Shown: piece after piece, positions 9,196 through 20,400 of the stretch | Layout of the letters: each line of letters opens with the position of its first letter | Position numbering within the stretch: the first letter of the stretch is position 1 | NCBI GenBank assembly: GCA_002840015.1 | Contig: PGZE01000023.1 | Span: 1 to 55,308, forward strand | Direction of reading: 5' to 3' | Source: Gammaproteobacteria bacterium HGW-Gammaproteobacteria-2 | GTDB taxonomy: Bacteria; Pseudomonadota; Gammaproteobacteria; Xanthomonadales; Xanthomonadaceae | Length of the DNA: 55,308 nucleotides | The notes under the pieces: generated by a model | Database searches by the model: none | What the model saw: the letters and a program-made list of their open reading frames with translations, nothing else | What the model was told of the DNA's origin: nothing | Translations under genes and position numbers: made by a program

Positions 9196-12100
9196 TCATG
9201 GCTTGGGCCGCTGCACCGTGATTATGCTGCCCAACGAACGCGCCTGCACCGTGCGTTCGTACATCGCTTCGGCATAGGCCGGCGGCACCACGTAGCGACC
9301 GGCGTTGGTGGCTTTTATGCGATACACGAATTGACTGACACGGGTGCCGGCATAGCCGTAGATCACGATGCGATCATCGCGCACGTCGGCGTAGTCGAGC
9401 GCGAAGTTGGAGCTGTCCAGGCCGATCGATGGCCGCCATGCCGGCGCTTGCGAAGCGTCTCCATCGTTGCCGTCATCCGACCCTGAATACACCGGGGTTG
9501 GCACTGCCAGTTCCTGCACTGGCTCGAAGCCACCCGGCAGCAGATCGACAATGGCGACATTACTGAAGCCGTTGCCACGGGTAGCGCGAATCTTGAGATG
9601 CACCAGAATTTCTTCGCCCAACGTCACCGTATCCACCACCTTACCTTCGGCATTGGTGAACTCGCGCACGATCTCAAGTCCTTCGCGGATTTCGCTGTTG
9701 GGCGGATTGCGATCAAACCCGCTTTCGCTGACGCTGTACCAGGCGGGCTGATTGGCGCGGTTGCTCACCTGCAGCGCCGTGGCGGCGGCATCGAAGGCGG
9801 CGCGCATTACCAGGCCATCGGCCTTGCCGATCGGTGTGTTGTTGCCCTTGGCATCGCTCTGCGCGAGCTGCAACGCACCATCCTGCGGCTTGCCGAATTG
9901 ATCGCTGTAGCTGCCCAGTGCCAGCACCGTCAATGCCGATGACAGCGTGTTGTAACGCCCCTTGCCCAGCACCTTGACGATGTTCGCCAGCGCCTTGGGC
10001 GGGAGCTTGCGTGCGCGCTCCGGGAAGTGGCGGCTGAGCAGAAACAGCACGCTGGCATCGCGGATCAGCGGATCGTAGAAGCGGTCGTAGTTCCACTCCA
10101 GTTCGATCGCATCGCGGCTGAGCAGGGCGGCGGGCGCGGCGATCAGCCGCTCGGCTTCGCGATCGAGCTTGAGCAGCTTGAGGCTGGCCGCCAGATACGC
10201 AGCCACGCTGTCGCTCTGCCACTGCTTCGGATATTGCGCGTCCAGGCGTTCGCGCACCGCCGCGATGACATTGCTGGTGACCTGCTGTTGACGGGTCAGC
10301 AGATAGATTGCAAACGCGCGCTCGCGCAGCGCTGGCAGCGAGCCATCGCTTTCATCGCTGGCCAGCCGCTTCAGGTAATTGTTGCCGCGCGCAAGCATTT
10401 CGTTGGGCACTGCCCAGCCGCGCTCGCGCGCTTCGATCAGAAACTGCATGGTGTACACCGCCACGTAAGGCTGCACGTCCACCGTCGGCATCCAGTAGCC
10501 GAAGCCACCTTCGGCATTCTGCCGCGAGCGCAGCAAGCCCATCAGATCGGAAAAGCCGGCGCGTGCGTGCGCCGAATCGGTGCTTTGCCCGGTGCCGAAC
10601 TCCGGGTGCTGTGCCAGCACCAGCCCCGGCATCGCGCGGCTGAGCAACTGCTCGGTACACTGGTGCGGGAAGGCATCGAGATAGCCGCTGAGGCCATTGG
10701 CCAGCACCAGCGGCGAGTACGAAACCGCCGCATCACGTTTGCCGAAGGCATCATACATCTCGCGCAATGGCCCGACATTTTGCGTGCCTTCATCCAGATT
10801 GCCGATGACCAGGGTGTTGCGATACGGCTGCGCCGGGCGCACCGAGACATCAGCGCCGAGGCTCGCGGCATACCTGCCGCTGCGGGCGGTAAAGCGCAGC
10901 CGCGATGCACCCGGCTCGCCCTTGGCGCGCAGCCGGAAGATCACTACCCCTTCTCGCATCGCGGCCAGGCTCAATGTCTGCTCAGTGGCATCGAGTACCT
11001 CAAGCTGCGCCTCGGGTTGAATCGTCAGCGTGATCGGCAAGGCTGTGTCGCCCAGCCCCTCGACGTTATTGGCCACGCCCACGCTCACCTCGAACGCATC
11101 GCCGGGTGCCACCATCGCCGGCGCATTGGGCGAAAGCACAAAATCGCCGCGCACCGTGGTGCTGGATTCGAATACGCCCATGGTAGTGCCAGATACCGCC
11201 ACCGCCATCAGTCGCAACTGGCCGTTGAAATCCTCCGGCACCACGTAACTCACCTCACCCTCGCCTTCGACGTCGATCAGCCCTGACCAATACGCCACCG
11301 GCGCCGCGCGTTTCTTGCGAAATGGGTTGAGATGGCGGCCTAGCAAGGCGTCGGCATCACCGCCAGGCGCAGCGGCGGCCAGCAGTTGCGCAAACTCGGG
11401 CAGGATCAAGTCGAGTATCTGCCGCGTCTGCACCTGCAACATGCGTTTTTGCAGAAAGTGATCGAGCGGATCGCCGAGCTGGTAGCGAGCCACCTGCAAA
11501 ATGCCCTCGTCCACCGCGAACACCGCCACCCGCGCCGGGTGGCCGGTGTGCAGCTTCATCCGCAAGGTGTCACCTGGCTTCAGCAACGTCGGCGCTTCCA
11601 CGCGCAGCGCCAGTTGATGCGCGGCGCGGCTCACCGAGAACGGCGCGATGGCGTAGCTCAGCGGGCTCATGAAGATTTCCTCCGATCCCGGGTCGCGCAC
11701 GTACTGCACATTCACATAGCCGTTGCCGGTGAAATCGGCCGGCACCCGGATGTGCTGCACCGAGCCGGTGCTGGTCGCCTTGAACCACTGCTGCGCGTAC
11801 ACCTTGTCACGCTCGATGGTGATCAGCCCGGAGCCGGCATACGGCGCACGTACCGAAATCTCGATCTGCTCGCCGGGTTCATAGTCGTGCTTGTCGAGGG
11901 TCAATTGCAGCTCGGCATTGCGTTCCAGCGAGCGGCTGATGTTGGCGTTGCCCGCCACCGTGAACAGCACCCGGTTGAGTTCTTCGCCGGCGGCATTCTT
12001 CACCAGCAGCGCATAACTGCCCGGTGCCTCGGTGGGCAGCGGTAGATCAAGGCCAGTGGCGGGAATAGCGAGTGCGTCCTCGCGCAGCGACACTTCCTTG

Positions 12101-15100
12101 AGCTTGCTCTGGTACTTGTACACGCCCGAATCCTGACGGGTCAGGATCGAGGCGTAGCGCCGTTCCAGCAGCACCAGCTTGAGCCCGTCCACGGCGGTCG
12201 GTTTGGTGGACGGGTTGATCGCGATCAGTCGCAGCACGCGCCTGGCATTGCCACGGATGGCATCGAGATCGCCATCGGCCTTGGCACCTATCAGGTAGTC
12301 GCGCGACGATACCAGGCTGCTGGTTTCGGCGCTGACGCTGCGCCCGCCATCGGCCTCGAAACCACGCGCTACAAACAGCAGGCGATAGCTGGCATTGGCG
12401 TACTTGCCCAGATCGAGCACAAACTCGGCGTCGCCCTTGTCATCGGTGGTCCGCGCGCCCAATGCCTCGCTGTAGCCGTCTTTGGCGCGCTGCGGATCGT
12501 AGAACTGGTAGTCGGGATAACTGCGAAACGCCGGAAATGCCGGACTCAGGGTCAGCGTGGCCTCGACACGACGCCCAGCAGCCGGAGTGCCAAACAGGTT
12601 TTGCAGATTGAAGCGCGCACTCAGCGCCTCGGGCTTGACCCAACCCTCGCTGACCTCGGTGCTCAGATGCGCGCTGGCTTTCATGCGGTCGGGCAGAAAC
12701 TCCTTCACCTGCACCGTGGTGGAACCGATGCGCTCGACGCGATTGGAATCGCGTACCAGCGACAGGCTCACTGTCCACGCGCCGGTGGGCGATGCCTCGG
12801 TGGTGGCGTAGCTCAGCTCCTCGAAGCCTTCCTTGCCCAGTTGCACGCGGCGCCGATCCACGCGCAGGCCACGCGGATCGACAATATCCACCTGCAACGG
12901 CACGCCCTCCAGCGAGCGCTGCCAATCCAGGGTGCGCACGATCATGCCGATATTGAAGGTGTCGCCGGGCCGGTACAGGCCACGGTCGGAAAACAGCCAG
13001 GCGCTGAGCTGGCCGGAGACATCGGAATTGCGGATGCCGCCGACATCAAAGCGCGAAGTGTCGAGCAGGCGGTCGCCACCGCGAAGCGGCAGAAACGACA
13101 GGTCATCGCCCTTGCGCACCACCAGCAGCGAGGGTGTTTTCTCGCGCTCGAATCCGTCCAGCGCGGCAAAATGCGCATGGCCCTGCGCATCACTGGCCAG
13201 TGCCAGCAAACGCTGGCCGTTCTTGCCCAGAATCTCAACGCTGGCGCCGGCCACCGGTTCGCCGTTTTCCAGCGATTGCACGAACACGTCCAGGCTGCCA
13301 TCCATCGATTTTTTCAACAGCACACCAAGGTCAGTGACCACCACCAGCCTGGTGTCCTGCAAGCCGGTGTTGTAGGTGTCGTACACGTAATCGTTGGAGT
13401 AATCACGGCTCGCGGTGAGATCGGCGGCACTGAACCCTTGTTGCGCTTCAGCCTGCTTTTGCGCCGCCTCGCGCTGGCGCTGTTCCTGCGCCGGATCGTA
13501 GTTGCGCAAGGCCAGCAAGAAAACGCCGCGCTTGCCGCCATCGCGCAGATAGCGCGACAGGTCGATGCCTTCGTAATGCGCCTTGCCCGGTTCGGCATCC
13601 GTGAAGGTGAGGGTCTGCTCGAAACGCTCGGTGATCTGATCCGGCGCCAGCCCGCTCAATTGCGGCTTGGCATAGCTGCCGTAGTTGAGCGCAGCCAGAT
13701 TCGACAACTGCTCAGGCAACACCCGGCCGATATCCAGGCGCAGGCCCGGTACATTGCGCGCCACCACTGCCACCCGCTGCTCGCCCTTGAGGCTGAGCAA
13801 GGCGCCATCGGCCATGAAGCGCAGCATGCGCGGATAATCCGGCACCCGCACCACGAAGGCGGCCGGCTTGCCGAGCATGAAACCGCCAAACGAGGTCAGC
13901 CCGTGCTCCACCCGCACGTACAGGTAACGCCCGACGTCGGCCTTGTACTTGTAGCTGTGCAGGGTCTGGTATTCGAGCTCGCTGGCGACCGGATCAAGGT
14001 CGAGCTTCTCGGCCGCCGCGATCACGCGCTCGCTCATGTCATTCGCGCTACCCGACCAGTGGTACGGATTCCGGCGATCAGCCAGCTTGCTGTCGGGGTG
14101 ATACACCGGCAACAACCACGCCGACAGTTTCTGGTTGATGTCGCGCTCGCCCACCGCCTGCGATGCAGCCACCATCAGCACCTGCTCGGGCTCGAAGCGG
14201 GCGTTGTCGACCAGCGTCGGCTCCACACTTTCGATTGCCAGACTGTATTTACCCGGAACCGCCACCTGCCCGCGCAGTTCGTCAGCGAATGGCTTGCCGC
14301 CGCGCGCCGCATGCACACCCTTTTCGATGCGCAGCGACAACAGCCCCGGATCGAGCGGCAACGCCAGCGGCTGCGAATGCACATAGGCATTGAGCTTGTC
14401 GTCGTCGTAGCTGACCACGAACTTCTGCGGCAGCGGCTTGGGTTTGTTCTTGCCGGTTTCGCCCAGCGTCATGGTGATGCGTTTTTCGAACGCCAGCGGG
14501 TCCACCGGATGGCTGAACGTGACCTGCGCGATGGCTTTCTTCAGCGTCGCGTCTTGCGGGTCCTGATAAAACTCGGTCTGCGCAATCTGCGCGGTGAACG
14601 GGGCGCTATCGAATTCAAACGCATCCTCGACTACTCGCACCTGCGGCGCAAACACCAGCGCCCTGTCAAAACGCACCGCAAAATGCTGACCCACCGGCCA
14701 GTCGTCCTGCGGTCGGAACAGCAGTTCACGATCGCTGCTGAAGCTCCAGTCGCCGGCCAGTTCCGGGGTCATGCGAATACCCGCGTTCACCGGTTTGCCA
14801 ACCAGCGCCAGCGCCGCCACCGAATCGGAGAACTCGACCCGCAACGCCTGCACCACGATCGGCTGCTTGCGGTAATCGGTAAGCTCCGGCGCGGACACCT
14901 GGAACGTCACTGCGACCGGAGCCGGCGGCCGTGGCAGCGCCAGCCACCAGCGATAACCCAGCAGCCCGAGTGCCGCCACTGCCAACACCGATGCCGCGAT
15001 GCCGGCGTAGCGTCGTGGCCTTGCGCGCACGGCTGCCACACCGCAAGCAAGCCGATGTTGCAATGGCGGCAGCCAGCCCGGCGCCTGCCAATCGACCCGT

Positions 15101-15192
15101 CCGAAGATCAGTGCCAGCATGCCGGCGACACCCCGGATCAGCGCCAGCAACAGCGAACCCAACGCCAACAACGCCGCGCGTACGATATCCAT
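9196..15192 (-). CDS. yfhM: Bacterial alpha-2-macroglobulin, thioester type
   Basis: 1998 residues, longer than the roughly 1650 usual for this family. The thioester motif is present: FPHQCTEQLLSR with Cys near residue 1512, followed by the helical TED region and a C-terminal receptor-binding-like domain. Upstream are repeated MG beta-domains (AWLFSDRGLYRPGDTFNI is the conserved signature). The N-terminus is unusual: instead of a lipobox it has two hydrophobic stretches (about 3-35 and 64-84) and a basic loop between, suggesting membrane anchoring rather than lipid anchoring. It should trap proteases covalently in the periplasm. ATG 15192 is chosen over a TTG seven codons upstream. pbpC follows downstream after a repeat-filled gap. 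Confidence 0.93.
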   Translation of the reverse strand: MDIVRAALLALGSLLLALIRGVAGMLALIFGRVDWQAPGWLPPLQHRLACGVAAVRARPRRYAGIAASVLAVAALGLLGYRWWLALPRPPAPVAVTFQVSAPELTDYRKQPIVVQALRVEFSDSVAALALVGKPVNAGIRMTPELAGDWSFSSDRELLFRPQDDWPVGQHFAVRFDRALVFAPQVRVVEDAFEFDSAPFTAQIAQTEFYQDPQDATLKKAIAQVTFSHPVDPLAFEKRITMTLGETGKNKPKPLPQKFVVSYDDDKLNAYVHSQPLALPLDPGLLSLRIEKGVHAARGGKPFADELRGQVAVPGKYSLAIESVEPTLVDNARFEPEQVLMVAASQAVGERDINQKLSAWLLPVYHPDSKLADRRNPYHWSGSANDMSERVIAAAEKLDLDPVASELEYQTLHSYKYKADVGRYLYVRVEHGLTSFGGFMLGKPAAFVVRVPDYPRMLRFMADGALLSLKGEQRVAVVARNVPGLRLDIGRVLPEQLSNLAALNYGSYAKPQLSGLAPDQITERFEQTLTFTDAEPGKAHYEGIDLSRYLRDGGKRGVFLLALRNYDPAQEQRQREAAQKQAEAQQGFSAADLTASRDYSNDYVYDTYNTGLQDTRLVVVTDLGVLLKKSMDGSLDVFVQSLENGEPVAGASVEILGKNGQRLLALASDAQGHAHFAALDGFEREKTPSLLVVRKGDDLSFLPLRGGDRLLDTSRFDVGGIRNSDVSGQLSAWLFSDRGLYRPGDTFNIGMIVRTLDWQRSLEGVPLQVDIVDPRGLRVDRRRVQLGKEGFEELSYATTEASPTGAWTVSLSLVRDSNRVERIGSTTVQVKEFLPDRMKASAHLSTEVSEGWVKPEALSARFNLQNLFGTPAAGRRVEATLTLSPAFPAFRSYPDYQFYDPQRAKDGYSEALGARTTDDKGDAEFVLDLGKYANASYRLLFVARGFEADGGRSVSAETSSLVSSRDYLIGAKADGDLDAIRGNARRVLRLIAINPSTKPTAVDGLKLVLLERRYASILTRQDSGVYKYQSKLKEVSLREDALAIPATGLDLPLPTEAPGSYALLVKNAAGEELNRVLFTVAGNANISRSLERNAELQLTLDKHDYEPGEQIEISVRAPYAGSGLITIERDKVYAQQWFKATSTGSVQHIRVPADFTGNGYVNVQYVRDPGSEEIFMSPLSYAIAPFSVSRAAHQLALRVEAPTLLKPGDTLRMKLHTGHPARVAVFAVDEGILQVARYQLGDPLDHFLQKRMLQVQTRQILDLILPEFAQLLAAAAPGGDADALLGRHLNPFRKKRAAPVAYWSGLIDVEGEGEVSYVVPEDFNGQLRLMAVAVSGTTMGVFESSTTVRGDFVLSPNAPAMVAPGDAFEVSVGVANNVEGLGDTALPITLTIQPEAQLEVLDATEQTLSLAAMREGVVIFRLRAKGEPGASRLRFTARSGRYAASLGADVSVRPAQPYRNTLVIGNLDEGTQNVGPLREMYDAFGKRDAAVSYSPLVLANGLSGYLDAFPHQCTEQLLSRAMPGLVLAQHPEFGTGQSTDSAHARAGFSDLMGLLRSRQNAEGGFGYWMPTVDVQPYVAVYTMQFLIEARERGWAVPNEMLARGNNYLKRLASDESDGSLPALRERAFAIYLLTRQQQVTSNVIAAVRERLDAQYPKQWQSDSVAAYLAASLKLLKLDREAERLIAAPAALLSRDAIELEWNYDRFYDPLIRDASVLFLLSRHFPERARKLPPKALANIVKVLGKGRYNTLSSALTVLALGSYSDQFGKPQDGALQLAQSDAKGNNTPIGKADGLVMRAAFDAAATALQVSNRANQPAWYSVSESGFDRNPPNSEIREGLEIVREFTNAEGKVVDTVTLGEEILVHLKIRATRGNGFSNVAIVDLLPGGFEPVQELAVPTPVYSGSDDGNDGDASQAPAWRPSIGLDSSNFALDYADVRDDRIVIYGYAGTRVSQFVYRIKATNAGRYVVPPAYAEAMYERTVQARSLGSIITVQRPKP

Positions 15193-15360
15193 CAGCCAAA
15201 CCCCGGGCAGCAATTCATGCTGGCATTACAGCACACAGCCGCAGCGCATTTATGGCTAATTACGGGCACGAAAAGGCATCCGCGACATTTCATGAAGCGA
15301 TTGCTGGCTGCGGCAACCACGCGTAAGGTGGTCTCAATTGAAACCTACGCGAGCCACACG

Positions 15361-16239
15361 ATGACCGACACCACCTACACCCCGCCGAAAGTCTGGCAAT
15401 GGGATACCGCAAGCGGCGGCAAGTTTGCCAGCATCAACCGCCCGATTGCCGGCGCCACCCACGACAAAGCCCTGCCGCTGGGAAAACACCCGTTGCAGTT
15501 GTATTCGCTGGCCACGCCCAACGGGGTCAAGGTCACCATCTTGCTTGAGGAATTGCTGGCGCTGGGTTTTGCCGGTGCCGAATACGACGCGCACCTGATC
15601 CAGATCATGGAGGGCGATCAGTTCGGCAGCGGCTTTGTCAGCGTCAATCCCAATTCCAAGATCCCGGCATTGCTGGATCAAAGCGCAAGCCCGCCGATCC
15701 GGGTGTTCGAGTCGGGAGCGATCCTGCTCTATCTGGCCGAAAAATTTGCCGCGTTTGTGCCGACCGACATTGGCAAACGCGCCGAATGCCTGTCTTGGCT
15801 GTTTTGGCAGATGGGCAGCGCGCCGCTGCTCGGTGGCGGCTTTGGCCATTTCTACGCCTACGCCCCGGAAAAATACGAATACCCGATCAATCGTTACGCA
15901 ATGGAGGTCAAGCGCCAACTCGATGTGCTTGATCGCCAGTTGGCCATCCATCCCTACATTGCTGGAGAGGACTACACCATCGCCGACATGGCGATCTGGC
16001 CGTGGTATGGCGCACTGGTCAACAACACGGTTTACGAGGCCGCCGAGTTTCTTGAAGCGCACACCTACAAAAACGTGCTGCGCTGGACCGAGATGATCGG
16101 GCAACGGCCGGCAGTGCAGCGCGGCCGCATGGTCAATCGGGCCTGGGGTGAACCCAGCGAGCAATTGCGCGAACGCCACGATGCCAGCGATTTCCAGACC
16201 CGCACCCAGGACAAGCTCGATCCAGAGCCCAAAAAGTAG
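15361..16239 (+). CDS. Glutathione S-transferase family protein, YghU-like
   Basis: 292 residues. The thioredoxin-like N-terminal domain begins at HPLQLYSLATPNGVKVTILL and contains NSKIPALLD, the cis-proline turn of GST-fold proteins; the C-terminal helical domain contains YTIADMAIWPWYG. The extended N-terminus (VWQWDTASGGKFASINRPIAG) is the hallmark of the YghU/YfcG disulfide-bond-reductase group that binds two glutathione molecules, so a glutathione-dependent disulfide or peroxide reductase is likely. The ATG at 15361 lies inside a much longer open frame that is only antisense noise over the macroglobulin gene. It is divergent from that gene, with a 168-base spacer holding no recognised motif. 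Confidence 0.9.
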   Translation: MTDTTYTPPKVWQWDTASGGKFASINRPIAGATHDKALPLGKHPLQLYSLATPNGVKVTILLEELLALGFAGAEYDAHLIQIMEGDQFGSGFVSVNPNSKIPALLDQSASPPIRVFESGAILLYLAEKFAAFVPTDIGKRAECLSWLFWQMGSAPLLGGGFGHFYAYAPEKYEYPINRYAMEVKRQLDVLDRQLAIHPYIAGEDYTIADMAIWPWYGALVNNTVYEAAEFLEAHTYKNVLRWTEMIGQRPAVQRGRMVNRAWGEPSEQLRERHDASDFQTRTQDKLDPEPKK

Positions 16240-16358
16240 CGCGAAGCGTGGGTAAGCCGAAAGCGCGATGGAGAAGGGCGTATGCCTGCACACCTTCAGC
16301 CGATCTGCAATGCTCACTGAGCCTTGCGCGGCGTGCTCACCTTCAACGGGAATGATCA

Positions 16359-16889
16359 ATGATTCGTAACGCAGCTATTCGCGCTCTGTTCCTCGTTCTG
16401 ATCCTGGCCACGCTGGGTTGTGCCAGCGCGCAGCAAACCGGCAACCGCACCGCGACGGCACCCAACGTCGTCACGCCGAGCACCGCCGCACCCGTCGCGT
16501 TACCGCAGAAGGCTCTATCGATGTACACCGTAACGGTTTCGCGTGGGCACCCGGCCAGCATTCCAGCCGAGTCGCTGAACATCGAGCTGGTGGCAGTCAA
16601 GGATGATCGTTGCCCGCAGGGCGTCACCTGCATTTGGGCCGGCCACGCGGCAGTGACGCTGAAAGTGGGCAAGCACGGTAGCGAGACCCGAACGATCATC
16701 GTTGGCAGCGAAGCGCCGCCCCACATGGCGCTGCCCTACGATGCCGCTTACGAAGGCTATCTGTTGCACCTGACGAAACTCGAACCGGGCAACACGCAGT
16801 CGCCAACGACGGCGTATCGCGCAATCATAACGGTCAGCGCGGGGTTGCCAAAGCAGGCATTGCCCGCGCCCAATCCATCCGAGATGTAA
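16359..16889 (+). CDS. Small lipoprotein of unknown function
   Basis: 176 residues. A basic start (MIRNAAIRA), a hydrophobic core and a lipobox-like TLGC at about residues 18-21 indicate a lipoprotein. After a Thr/Ala/Pro-rich linker comes a compact beta-rich domain with the pattern DDRCPQGVTCIWAGHAAVTL, two cysteines bracketing a CIWAG core; I recall this pattern from small unannotated lipoproteins. No enzymatic motif is seen. The ATG has GGGA eight bases upstream. The 119 bases between it and the GST gene hold nothing recognised. Confidence 0.75.
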   Translation: MIRNAAIRALFLVLILATLGCASAQQTGNRTATAPNVVTPSTAAPVALPQKALSMYTVTVSRGHPASIPAESLNIELVAVKDDRCPQGVTCIWAGHAAVTLKVGKHGSETRTIIVGSEAPPHMALPYDAAYEGYLLHLTKLEPGNTQSPTTAYRAIITVSAGLPKQALPAPNPSEM

Positions 16890-16894
16890 TGCGC

Positions 16895-17350
16895 TCAGGT
16901 CAGATGCCGGTGCCCGCGCCCGCCGCGCGGCCATAGCAGCGCAAGCAGCAGCAGGTTGATCGCCAGCAGGGCAACGCCGGGCAGGTCCGGCGAGCGCCAC
17001 AAGTGCCACAGTTCAACCGGCAGGTACAACGCCACCGAGACCAGCCCAACCACCACCGCCCAGGCGCGTCCCGCCCACAAGCCCCAGCCCTCCGCCACCC
17101 GCAGGGCAACGTAGGCCAGTGCAATCGCAATCACCCAGTGCAGATCGGCACCGGCACCATCAGTGACGTACACCAGCATCCGCGCCGGATGATTGGCCGG
17201 GTTGAGGTGGAAGTGATCGATCAACGCCATAGCCAGGCGTCGCAGGCCATCGCCGCCCAATGCCAATAGCCCTACCACAGCGAACAACACGAGCACGGCC
17301 TTGCTCCACTCCACCAGCGCCACCAGGCGCAATCGGCGCACGGTCTTCAT
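16895..17350 (-). CDS. DUF2127-like integral membrane protein
   Basis: 151 residues with four predicted membrane segments. It opens MKTVRRLRLVALVEWSKAVL, matching the start of the DUF2127 family (a short basic cytoplasmic end running directly into the first helix). The C-terminus is basic (WPRGGRGHRH). Function of the family is unknown. ATG 17350 is chosen because the longer frame upstream is not membrane-like; a GGAG lies twelve bases before it. It converges on the preceding lipoprotein with only five bases between stop codons, leaving no room for separate terminators. Confidence 0.72.
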   Translation of the reverse strand: MKTVRRLRLVALVEWSKAVLVLFAVVGLLALGGDGLRRLAMALIDHFHLNPANHPARMLVYVTDGAGADLHWVIAIALAYVALRVAEGWGLWAGRAWAVVVGLVSVALYLPVELWHLWRSPDLPGVALLAINLLLLALLWPRGGRGHRHLT

Positions 17351-17429
17351 CCGACGTTGGCGCTCCGGCCTGGTGGCAGAACCTTGGGGGTGGCGGACAG
17401 TGTTTCGTGCAACAAATGCCGGCAAGCCA

Positions 17430-20400
17430 TCAATTGGGAGCCGGTGAACACGACAATGGTCGCGAGCGTGGAATCGATTCGATATCAATGACCGTTCCGG
17501 CATCGGCATCGATCAGGAACAAATCGTCACGCCCTGCCTTCGACACGGCCAGACGGGTCGAACCGGTCGCACTGCCCCCTCCAACCACATAGCCACGCGC
17601 GGAACCCGAACGGACAACCACGTTCGACACACCGTAGTCGGTGACATCCCACGACATATCGACTTTTGCCGCATGCCCGCAACTGGTACCCGATTGCCGC
17701 AGTGAGAGCCGCCCGGGCAATCCGTGGAGAAACGGGTTGATTGCTTCCTCCAGACGCAATCGCGACGGCACGTTGAACACGCCGGGTGACAGGAAGCGCA
17801 TTGTCGAGTTCATGCTCGGGCGGTACACCGATGTTTCGTAATAATTGGCGCCTTCAAACAATCCGGTACCCGGGAAGTTGTCTTTGCTCGGGATGCTGTT
17901 CTCGATGTCGATATGCCGGCCCCAGGGAATCACGTCGGCCTGTGAAAATCCGGTCACGTTTCCTCTCAGCAATGATTGGCCGACGTACTCCAAGCCCAGT
18001 TCCGTGTACTCATCGCCTAACGTCGCGATCTGATGTCCAAACTCGTGTGCCCCGACCAGATCGTTCAGATCGGATGCCAACACACCACCAGTAGCCACGA
18101 CGAACGAGTTTACCCGCCACATGGGAATTTCCTGATTGACCATTACCAGCAACGCGTCGTAATCAGGGAAAACGGCGGCGGCATACTCGACAACGCCTGC
18201 AAAGTCGACACCCAGCGATCGCGCGCTATTCCCAAATGCACCGAAACGGGTATCGCGTTGCTGTACGCCTTCAAAGTCGACACCGACCTGGTTAGAGAAC
18301 GACAACACCGCATGCACCCGGAACGCGTTGCGATATTCATTATAGAAATCGTTGGAAAACAGCGCGCTAATGTAGTCGCGAACGTTGCGCTGGTATAGCG
18401 CCTCATCGTTGATGCTCAATACGCCATCGCCATTGAGGTCGGTAAACGGCTCGTTGTTTATCGTTGGATCCGTATTCTCCGCTGGAAACGATGCCGAGCC
18501 ATACATTGAGACGCGATCGGATCCGTCGTACACGCCGTTATTGTTGCTGTCGAAGTGCTGTACACCGTCCCAAATGCCGTTTCCGTTGGTGTCGACGAAT
18601 GTCTCGCGGACGTTTGTATAGCCCTCCGCGATGACCAGGATGTCGTAGCGATCGGCAGCATCCTCCTGCCCATACACGAGGTTTACCCGATCCGAAGATA
18701 TCTGGCGCATGTCAAGTGGTGGATCGAGCAACACGTCAGCAGTGTGCCTCGGCGCGGCATCATCAAGAGTGATGGTTTGTCCCAGACCGTCGTCAATCGA
18801 TCGTGAAAAGAACCGGTAGGTGCACTTGTCACATGCAAGCACTTTGAAACTACCAGGCGAATGCGATGACAGCGGGCACCAGCCCGCCATGATTTCACCG
18901 GACGCATCATATGGCACGACAAAAACGTCGGGAATTGGGGTCCCGTCATTGCGACGCAGGATGCCCTCCCAGACCACGAGATTGCCGGCACTTGCCCTGC
19001 TCAGTGCGATGTTCAGACCCGCAGCGATATTGAAGAATCCGCTCTCGTAGACGACGCCACCAACGGCACTGACTCGCAGCTTGTAGCGCCCAGGACCAGA
19101 GGTCACGTCGAATACGTAGCGTCCGCCACTGACATTGGACAGCGATCGCGTCGCAGACCGGGCGATCACGCCGGTATCGTCGAGCAACTCGACATTTGCC
19201 AATAGCTGCGAGTCATCACAACCAAGGTCGAACTCGCGCGGCACGCTCGCCGAGAACCGGAATATGTCGTTCGCCACCAACTCCGTATCCACGCTTGCAT
19301 GCGCCGGGACATCGAGCATCTGACTGACCGCAGGCTGACCGAACAGCAAGAAGGTCTGTGAGTCGTAAAACGCGTAATCCTCACCAGTGCGACCGTCGGG
19401 AAACAACTGGATTTCATAACGTCCGGCCGGCAGTGCAGTGGTTGCCTTGCCATCGAACAGAGTGCGTGTCGACGAATGAAGTTTTCCATCACGATAGATA
19501 CGCACGCTCGCAAACCTGATGGGGTTCTCACCCGCATCAACGGCATGCAGCGTGACCGGGTTAAGAGGCTCAAGATCGAAGTTGACGACGCGATCCTGAT
19601 CCAGCGTGGTCACCACCGGCACACTCGGTGCATAGCCAGGTTGAAAAGCCTGAATAATAACTTGACTGGTTATAGGCTCAATACTGACTCGATGAATGCC
19701 GTTGATTGCAGCGCTTATCGGACCATCGAAGCTGAACGATCTTCCACCGTCCAGTATCTGCATAAATATCGAAGGGAATCCGTCGGTAATGAGTGCTCCC
19801 TCCGACGTCACGCGCCCTTCGAGAACTACGCCACGGCGAATCGGAACAGATATATTTGTGGCACCGCTGAAAGGACCTATTTCCGCATAAGGAGTGCCAA
19901 GAAATGGCCGGTTCGGCAAAACTGAAATAAACAACGGCTCATTTCTTGGAACATTAAATACCTTTTTTAAAACGGACGATTGCACTAGTACATTTTCATT
20001 CCAGAAATGTCCACAGCATTGGTTATTGTGAATCGATACGACGAATTGATCGAAATCCGGAAGTTCGGATGTAGCCACTTTTAACGTGACATCTAACGGG
20101 ACCGACTCCACAAGCCGTGTGATCAGGGTAAAGTCCGTATCCTGCGCCATCGGATCGGGATGAAATTGCCCCCACAACCACTGGCCGGGTGGATACACAA
20201 AAAGCACCATAGGCTTGCTACGCTCAACGGGAATCGTTACTGATCCCGTAGCGTCAACCGTAAAAACTTGGTCTTTACCGTTGCTGAGGTGTCGCATCAC
20301 TGAGAACGGCGTCGAGATCGTTTCACCCGCCGAACCCTGAAATACGAGGGTGGCGTTGACCAGATCCAACTCACTGGTTTGTACCGACTCGCTGTCCACA

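Noticed and set aside
12601..16239. A very long plus-strand open frame reading opposite the macroglobulin gene
   Set aside because: Its first 900 codons are low-complexity Arg/Gln/His antisense of a well-supported gene; only the last 292 codons (from 15361) are a real protein.
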